NCBI RefSeq assembly: GCF_000143885.2
Contig: NC_018581.1
Span: 62,001-126,000 of the forward strand
DNA from: Gordonia sp. KTR9
GTDB taxonomy: Bacteria > Actinomycetota > Actinomycetes > Mycobacteriales > Mycobacteriaceae
Length of the DNA: 64,000 nucleotides
Direction of reading: 5' to 3'
Shown: positions 58,696 through 64,000 of the stretch, in pieces
How positions within the stretch are numbered: the stretch's first letter is position 1
How the letters are laid out: each line of letters begins with the position of its first letter
Notes under the pieces: generated by a model
What the model saw: only the letters and a program-made list of their open reading frames with translations
Told to the model about the DNA's origin: nothing
Databases searched by the model: none
Program-made: the position numbers and the translations under genes

Positions 58696-61431
58696 GTGCT
58701 CGCGTCCCAGCCCGCCGATCGTCGCGCGGTGGTCGACGAGATGCGCGAGTTCATCGCCGCCGCTCAGCGGGAACCGGGGGCCGTCCGGCGAAAGGTCTGC
58801 GTGATCACGGCGGGCCCGGGCGCAGGCAAGACCCACACCCTGCGGGAATTGGTATCCGCCGCCGATGGATTCGTCCGCACGGTCCGGGCGGACGAGCTGT
58901 CGTGGCGCCAGCCGTTCGGGCTCGCGGGACAGTTGCTCGACGTCGATCTGCCGACCCCCGTACCCGACGGATTCGAGGACGAACTCTACGCGCGAGTGGA
59001 CGCGCTGTGTGCCGGTGAGCCGCTCGTGCTCGTCGTCGACGATGCTCACCACGCCGACGCCGCGACCCTGGAATTGTTGTACCGACTCGTCACCGGCACA
59101 CGTGTGCTGCCGCTGGTGGTCCTCGTCGGCCGCAGGCCGCTTCCGGAGCGGGACCTGCTGAACCGGCTGGTGGCGCGCACCGAGGTCGGCGAATGGGCCT
59201 TGCCGCCGCTGGGACTCGACGAGGTTCGCCGGATCTCGACCGAGATCATCGGTGCCGCACCGGATGACGAACTCCTCGGGCTGCTCGCATCGGGAGGTAA
59301 TCCGATGCACGTGATCTCGGTCCTGCGCGCCCTGCAGCAGTCGGGCGGGCTGCGGATCGTCGAAGGCCGCGCAACCGTCGACGCCCGCACTCGGGATGGG
59401 ATACCGAAGGGGCTCGAGGACGCGATCGCCGAACATGCCGCGCTCCTCGACGGACGGGCCCGCGAACTGACGCAGAAACTGGCGGTGTGGGGCGGTCCGG
59501 CGACACTCGCCCAGCTGGCCGCGGTCGATGCGGTACCACCCGCATCCCTGGTCGGGCCGGCGCAATCGGCGATCGACGCCGGCATCGTCGCCGCCGACGA
59601 CAGCGGAGCGTTGCGGTTCACCCACGATCTGTACGCCGACGTCACCTACGAGCACCTCGATCCGGCGCTGCGCTCGGTGTTGCACGACGCGATCGCCAGC
59701 CATCCCAGCACTCGGCACAACCCGCAGTCGGTCGCGCACCATCGAATTGCCTCGGGCAGTGACGAATCCGCCATGTTCGCCGCGGTACGACGTGCCGAGA
59801 GCGAGCTCGGCGGCACGCCTGCGGTGGCGGCCGAACTGCTGGAGACGCTGGCGACTCGGACTGCGCGTCCGTCGGCAGGCGTCAACACCGCCCTCGCGGT
59901 CGCCCTCGCCCGTACCGGTCGGCTGGACCGCGCCTGTCGGGTGGCGGAGGAGGGCATGGCGCTGGCGACCGAGATCGCCGAGATCGCCGAACTGCTCCGA
60001 ATCCTGTTGTTCGCGTTGACCGCGAAGGGCGACACCGACCGGGTCCGGGCACTCATCGACGAGACGCTGCAGCTCCCCGTCGACGACGAGGTCGCGGACA
60101 CCCTCACCGATCTGCGTCACTACGTCGGGCTCCTCGACGGACGCGCACCGGCCCCGCGCACCCCGTTCTTCGACATCGACCGAGAAGCGACCACCCGCTC
60201 GGTGCCCGGCCTGATCGCCGAGGCGCTCCGGCGGTTCCTGCGCGGCGAGGTCGACGATGCACTCGGGTTGGCGCTGCACGCCTCGCGACGCGACGCCGTG
60301 GAATCTGCCACCGGCCCGTTGTCCACGTCATCGGCCGACATCTGGCCGTCGCTGATCGAGCAGTACGCGCATGGCCCCGCAGCCGCGGCGGACCTGCTGG
60401 CGGGCGCCGCCCGGTTGCGTTCGAGCCGAGGCGCCGACTGGATGACCGCGTACCACGAGTTCACCCGGGGTGGGATCGCACTCGGGCTCGGCGACCTCGA
60501 CGACTCCGCGGCCTCGTTCGACGCCGGCCTGGACCGTGCGGACTCCGCGGACATGGGATGGAAGTCGATGGCGGTCGGCGGCCGGGCGATGGTCGACGTT
60601 CTCCGCGGCGACCTCGCGATCGCGTCGAACCGACTCGACGAGTGGGACGGGACCGGCCTGCCCGATCAGTTCGGGTTCCCGGTGCCCATCCACGCCCGCG
60701 CACTGCTCCATGAAGCGAACCGGAAGCTGCGGGTGGCCGCGACGACGGTCACCCGGGCCTGGGATCACGGCCGTCGCTTCAACCTCTACTCCTGGCTGCC
60801 CACCGTCGCGCTCGGGACCGCGCGGATCGGCGTCCGCGCGGGCGACAACACCTTGCTCGGCAGCGTCTTGGACGGGCTCGACGAGTTCCCGGTCCCGCCC
60901 GCGTGGCCCATGTCCGGCCCCGTCGCGGTGACCCGTGCAATGTGTTCGGTGGCGCTGCGCGACGAGGATCCGCTCACGATCGTGGCCGCCGCCGACGAAC
61001 ACGCCGAGATCCTGCAGACCGTCGGAGACCGGCAGTCCGAGGCGTGCGTGTGGGAGGAGGCGGCATGCGCGGCGGCCATGGCGGGAGACCGGGACAGAGC
61101 CCGCGATCTCGCCCGCCGCGCCATGCGACTGACCCGGGGCATGGGCGCGAGCACCAGCTCGGCGCGGGTGGCCTCGCGGTTGCGCCCGTTGGGGATACGG
61201 CTGGACCCCGCAGCACGGGACCGCCCGACACATGGATGGGAGAGTCTCACGCGGACCGAGACGACCGTCGCCGAACTGGTCGCGACCGGCATGAGCGGTG
61301 GCGAGATCGCCGACCGTCTGTTCATCTCGACCCGCACCGTGCAGACCCACGTCTCCCACGCCCTGGCCAAGCTCGGCCTGCGCACTCGCGTCGAACTCGC
61401 CGCGTTCGTCGTGGGCCGGCAGCAGAACTGA
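58696..61431 (+). CDS. Large ATP-binding LuxR-family (LAL) regulator
   Basis: A 911-residue regulator. The P-loop AGPGAGKTH is at about 37-45, Walker B is in LVLVVDDAHHADAATLEL, and a sensor-like segment LLNRLVARTEVGEWALPPLG follows. A long helical repeat region leads to a C-terminal LuxR HTH (about 850-905: LTRTETTVAELVATGMSGGE, IADRLFISTRTVQTHVSHAL). Start is GTG 58696. It is a single-gene unit, 51 bp after the DUF2254 gene. LAL regulators usually switch on secondary metabolism or carbon use. The target is unknown. Confidence 0.92.
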   Translation: MLASQPADRRAVVDEMREFIAAAQREPGAVRRKVCVITAGPGAGKTHTLRELVSAADGFVRTVRADELSWRQPFGLAGQLLDVDLPTPVPDGFEDELYARVDALCAGEPLVLVVDDAHHADAATLELLYRLVTGTRVLPLVVLVGRRPLPERDLLNRLVARTEVGEWALPPLGLDEVRRISTEIIGAAPDDELLGLLASGGNPMHVISVLRALQQSGGLRIVEGRATVDARTRDGIPKGLEDAIAEHAALLDGRARELTQKLAVWGGPATLAQLAAVDAVPPASLVGPAQSAIDAGIVAADDSGALRFTHDLYADVTYEHLDPALRSVLHDAIASHPSTRHNPQSVAHHRIASGSDESAMFAAVRRAESELGGTPAVAAELLETLATRTARPSAGVNTALAVALARTGRLDRACRVAEEGMALATEIAEIAELLRILLFALTAKGDTDRVRALIDETLQLPVDDEVADTLTDLRHYVGLLDGRAPAPRTPFFDIDREATTRSVPGLIAEALRRFLRGEVDDALGLALHASRRDAVESATGPLSTSSADIWPSLIEQYAHGPAAAADLLAGAARLRSSRGADWMTAYHEFTRGGIALGLGDLDDSAASFDAGLDRADSADMGWKSMAVGGRAMVDVLRGDLAIASNRLDEWDGTGLPDQFGFPVPIHARALLHEANRKLRVAATTVTRAWDHGRRFNLYSWLPTVALGTARIGVRAGDNTLLGSVLDGLDEFPVPPAWPMSGPVAVTRAMCSVALRDEDPLTIVAAADEHAEILQTVGDRQSEACVWEEAACAAAMAGDRDRARDLARRAMRLTRGMGASTSSARVASRLRPLGIRLDPAARDRPTHGWESLTRTETTVAELVATGMSGGEIADRLFISTRTVQTHVSHALAKLGLRTRVELAAFVVGRQQN

Positions 61432-61565
61432 TCACCAGGCACGGTTGGCGGCGATTTCTCCGTCATGACGCAGATGTACGCGTGACCGGCACGGCGGACA
61501 GTGGATTCACCCAGACGTGGGCACCCGTGAGGGCCCACAACCGCCGTACCGAAGGAGACCGCACC

Positions 61566-62189
61566 ATGAACGCCAAGTCGATGATCCTGGGACTCGCTCC
61601 GTGGTTCGTATTCGCATGGTCGGCCGAACGTCTCGGCGCCGACCACGTCACGCTCGCCGGGCTCGCCGCGTGCGTACTGGCCCTGGCCGTCACCATCTAC
61701 GAGGCGGTCCGCACGGGCGGCGGCTGGAAGATCATCGACGTCGCCGGAGTTGTTCTGTTCGGCGTCATCGCGCTCATCGGCATCTTCGGCGACACGCAGG
61801 TCGACGAGGCGCTCGTGTTCTTCGGGCGTGGTGGTTCGGCGTTCGTCCTCGCCGCCGTCATGGCCGTGTCCGCGTTCACGGTCCCGTTCACCGAGCAGTA
61901 CGCCCGGGAGACCGTCGATCCCGCACTCTGGAACTCGCCGGTGTTCCGCGCCAAGAACCGGCAGATCAGCCTCCTGTGGGCGGCCGCGATCGCGCTCATG
62001 GGTTGCTCGCACATCGTCGCCGGGCTGCTGGCCTCCACCTCGACGGCGTCCGGGAGCCACCCGGGCAACATCCTGCTGAACTGGGTCGTCCCGATCGCAC
62101 TGATCGTCTTCGCGGTCAAGCGAACCCGAGCGATCGCCGACTCGGCGCCCAGCACGCCCGCCGGCAGCGCCGCCCCGACCGCCGGCTGA
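61566..62189 (+). CDS. Integral membrane protein, unknown
   Basis: A 207-residue protein with five to six predicted membrane helices: about 5-22, 27-45, 57-75, 90-107, 138-158 and 170-185. The C-terminal Ala/Pro/Ser tail is cytoplasmic. AAGGAG precedes ATG 61566. The family is not identified; KSMILGLAPWFVFAWSAERLG is characteristic of small actinobacterial membrane proteins often annotated as septation-protein-A-like. The next gene starts 63 bp further on the same strand. Confidence 0.82.
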   Translation: MNAKSMILGLAPWFVFAWSAERLGADHVTLAGLAACVLALAVTIYEAVRTGGGWKIIDVAGVVLFGVIALIGIFGDTQVDEALVFFGRGGSAFVLAAVMAVSAFTVPFTEQYARETVDPALWNSPVFRAKNRQISLLWAAAIALMGCSHIVAGLLASTSTASGSHPGNILLNWVVPIALIVFAVKRTRAIADSAPSTPAGSAAPTAG

Positions 62190-62252
62190 AACTCGCCGGT
62201 ACCACTCCATCCGCCCGACCAGCCCGTCGCCAAGCAGCCCGAAGGTAGTCCC

Positions 62253-63662
62253 ATGACCCTCACCACGCCCCCCACCCCCGCCCCCGTCGACATGGCGCAC
62301 CACGCCCACCTCACCGGCGTGTTCGCCCCGCAGCGCAAAGAGGTCGATGTCGCCGACTTGCCCGTCTCCGGAGAGATCCCCGCGGATCTGCGGGGCAGCT
62401 ATCTCCGCAACGGCCCCAATCCGCGCTTCGACCCGATCGGATCCTTCGTCTACCCCCTCGACGGCGACGGCATGGTGCACCGGATCAGCATCGACGACGG
62501 TCGGGTCGGGTACACCAACCGTTTTGTCCGGACCCCGATGGTCCTCGCGGAAGAGGCTGCCGGACATGCCCTCTGGTCAGGACTCACCGACGGATACACG
62601 CCGCCGGCGAGTGTGGTGGGCGACGAGCTCGCCGGCACCTACCGCGAACTGCCCGACATCAACATCGTCCGGCACGGCGGACGCCTGATGGCGATGGCCG
62701 AATCCGACCGGCCCTATCTGCTCGAACCGTCGTCGCTGGCGACCCTGGCCAAGACCGACTGCGACGGTGCGATGCGGGTTGGTAGCACCGCCCACCCGAA
62801 GATCGACCCGGCCACCGGCGAGATGGTCTTGTTCAACTACGGGCTCGAGGCGCCGTATCTGACGTGGTCGGTGGTCGCCGCGGACGGGACGACGACCACC
62901 GGCCCCACCCCGGTCGACGGACTCGACAAGCCGGTGATGATCCACGACATGGCGCTGACGTCGCGATACCTCGTACTCTTCGTGTGCCCGTTGATCTTCG
63001 ACCTCGAGGGCGTGATGACCGGTGGGTCGCTGCTGTCGTGGCAGCCCGACGACGGCACGCGCATCGCGCTCATCCCGCGCGACGGTGGCCCGGTGCGCTG
63101 GGTGCACACCGACCCGTTCTGGGTGTGGCACTTCGCCAACGCCTTCGACGGCCCGAACCCCGAGGACGGCGTCATCGTCGACTACGTCGAGTGGAGCTAC
63201 CCGGGCGGTTTCGCCGACGAACCGCGGCCGGCGACCTCGGCGCTCACCCGCGCGATCATCCGCCCGGATGGGACGATCACCCGGAATACGGTCAGCGACA
63301 ACGCCTTCAACATGGAATTCCCACGGGTCGACGACCGCCTGCTCACCCGGGACCACCACCGGATCGCCTCGGTGGCCAAGGGTCCGCGCGACAGTGGTGC
63401 CAGCGACAGCCTCTGGTTCCACGATCTCTCCGCCGGTACCGAGACCTTCTGGAGCCCCGGAACCGCCATCGGCGAGCCGATCTACATCCCGGGTACCGAA
63501 CGCGACCACTGGGGCGCGATCGGCACCGATCCCGCCGACATGCGTTCGTACTTCTACCTTCTCGCCGCCGACGACCCCGCGGCCGGGCCGGTGGCCACCG
63601 TCGAACTGCCGATCCGCGTCCCAGCCGGGCTCCACGGCGCCTGGCTCGCGGACCCGGCCTGA
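62253..63662 (+). CDS. Carotenoid oxygenase / lignostilbene dioxygenase family protein
   Basis: A 469-residue non-haem iron dioxygenase of the carotenoid cleavage (RPE65) family. The N-terminal GSYLRNGPNPRFDPIGSFVYPLDGDGMVHRISI is the family opening. The four iron-binding histidines fit GSTAHPKIDP, VMIHDMALTSRYLV, WVWHFANAFDG and GLHGAWLADP near the C-terminus. Enzymes of this family cleave carotenoids or stilbene-type phenolics. Which one applies is unknown, although Gordonia species make carotenoids. ATG 62253 has GAAGG just upstream. It ends before a strong hairpin. Confidence 0.92.
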   Translation: MTLTTPPTPAPVDMAHHAHLTGVFAPQRKEVDVADLPVSGEIPADLRGSYLRNGPNPRFDPIGSFVYPLDGDGMVHRISIDDGRVGYTNRFVRTPMVLAEEAAGHALWSGLTDGYTPPASVVGDELAGTYRELPDINIVRHGGRLMAMAESDRPYLLEPSSLATLAKTDCDGAMRVGSTAHPKIDPATGEMVLFNYGLEAPYLTWSVVAADGTTTTGPTPVDGLDKPVMIHDMALTSRYLVLFVCPLIFDLEGVMTGGSLLSWQPDDGTRIALIPRDGGPVRWVHTDPFWVWHFANAFDGPNPEDGVIVDYVEWSYPGGFADEPRPATSALTRAIIRPDGTITRNTVSDNAFNMEFPRVDDRLLTRDHHRIASVAKGPRDSGASDSLWFHDLSAGTETFWSPGTAIGEPIYIPGTERDHWGAIGTDPADMRSYFYLLAADDPAAGPVATVELPIRVPAGLHGAWLADPA

Positions 63663-63679
63663 CGACAAACCCACCCTAT

Positions 63680-63723
63680 TTCCGCAAACCCACCCCGTCC
63701 GAGCGTGGTGGGTTTGCGGAAAA
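63680..63723. terminator. Strong bidirectional hairpin
   Basis: Perfect 16-bp arms TTTCCGCAAACCCACC (63680-63695) and GGTGGGTTTGCGGAAA (63708-63723) with a 12-base loop, extendable outwards by CCACCC/GGGTGG. It lies between the carotenoid oxygenase stop and the 3' end of the convergent hydrolase gene. Confidence 0.75.
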
Positions 63724-63741
63724 GGGGTGGATTTGCGGGCC

Positions 63742-64000
63742 TCAGGAAGCCGGCGCCGTCACCGCGATGAACCGGGCCGCGGTGTCGATCGCCGACCGCG
63801 CTTCGGCCGACAGACGTGGGATCAGCTGGAACACGTGCCCCTGATCCGGCCACGCCTGGATCACCGAAACCCCTCCGGCGCCGACGATCTCATCGTGGGT
63901 GGCCCGGGCGTCGGCGCCCATCACCTCGCGTGCCCCGTACTGGATGAGGGTCTTGGGCAGACCCATGTCCCGGGTCAGGCGGACGCGCATCCGAGGGTGA
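63742..64000 (-). CDS. Alpha/beta hydrolase, C-terminal part (cut by window edge)
   Basis: The last 85 or so residues of a leftward gene that continues beyond 64000. The segment PKTLIQYGAREVMGADARAT, HDEIVGAGGVSVIQAWPDQG, HVFQLIPRLS is the end of a hormone-sensitive-lipase-type alpha/beta hydrolase. The acid is likely within GAREVMGADA and the catalytic His is in DQGHVFQ. The nucleophile region lies outside the window, so class and start cannot be judged. Confidence 0.75.
   Translation of the reverse strand, partial: HPRMRVRLTRDMGLPKTLIQYGAREVMGADARATHDEIVGAGGVSVIQAWPDQGHVFQLIPRLSAEARSAIDTAARFIAVTAPAS

Overview
The window is high-GC actinobacterial DNA, most likely from Gordonia or a close relative in the Mycobacteriales. 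Three things point there. Mycothiol chemistry is present (an S-hydroxymethyl-mycothiol dehydrogenase with a partner metallo-hydrolase). There is an iniB-iniA-iniC locus with an Hsp70-like protein and an IniR-type regulator. The gene order rskA, DUF1295, ufaA1, DUF1365, FAD oxidoreductase, followed by aldehyde dehydrogenase and DUF779, matches what I recall of the Mycobacterium tuberculosis Rv0444c-Rv0449c and Rv0458-Rv0459 order. These assignments come from recalled family features, because no database search could be run. No rRNA, tRNA, CRISPR array, prophage or intact insertion sequence was seen.

Layout. 1-10 kb: secreted and envelope proteins (lipase, LGFP-repeat protein, DUF6777 protein, fasciclin lipoprotein), a Baeyer-Villiger-type flavin monooxygenase divergent from a bis-MGD molybdenum oxidoreductase, and a DinB protein. 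10-18 kb: a flavin-binding PPOX protein, an acyl-CoA synthetase divergent from a GAF-LuxR regulator, four perfect 34-bp tandem repeats, a DUF5995 exported protein, mscR plus a metallo-hydrolase, and an SGNH esterase. 18.8-21.7 kb: an accessory patch with possible IS21-family terminal repeats and two convergent multidomain proteins of unknown function that share a C-terminal module. 21.9-27.4 kb: an MHS transporter, a SulP transporter, a decayed DUF1254 fragment and ligB. 27.4-33.5 kb: the translationally coupled rskA/ufaA1 lipid-modification cluster, with no sigK. 33.5-39 kb: regulators and an aldehyde dehydrogenase-DUF779 unit with a candidate operator, interspersed with three arrays of the dispersed repeat. 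39-53 kb: the iniBAC/Hsp70/iniR stress locus plus arr (rifampin ADP-ribosyltransferase), bracketed by two almost identical 596-bp direct repeats that each carry a small secreted-protein gene. 53-64 kb: a NarL-type two-component system, a degenerate GGDEF membrane protein, a DUF2254 membrane protein, a large LuxR (LAL) regulator, a carotenoid oxygenase and the 3' part of an alpha/beta hydrolase.

How the parts fit. mscR and its neighbour probably detoxify formaldehyde. The aldehyde dehydrogenase is probably switched on by the GAF regulator beside it. iniB/iniA/iniC are overlapping or closely linked genes for two dynamin-like GTPases and a very long Gly/Ala/Leu-rich protein, divergent from a membrane-anchored Hsp70-like protein and its regulator. 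That regulator carries a single-base frameshift immediately before the core of its DNA-binding domain.
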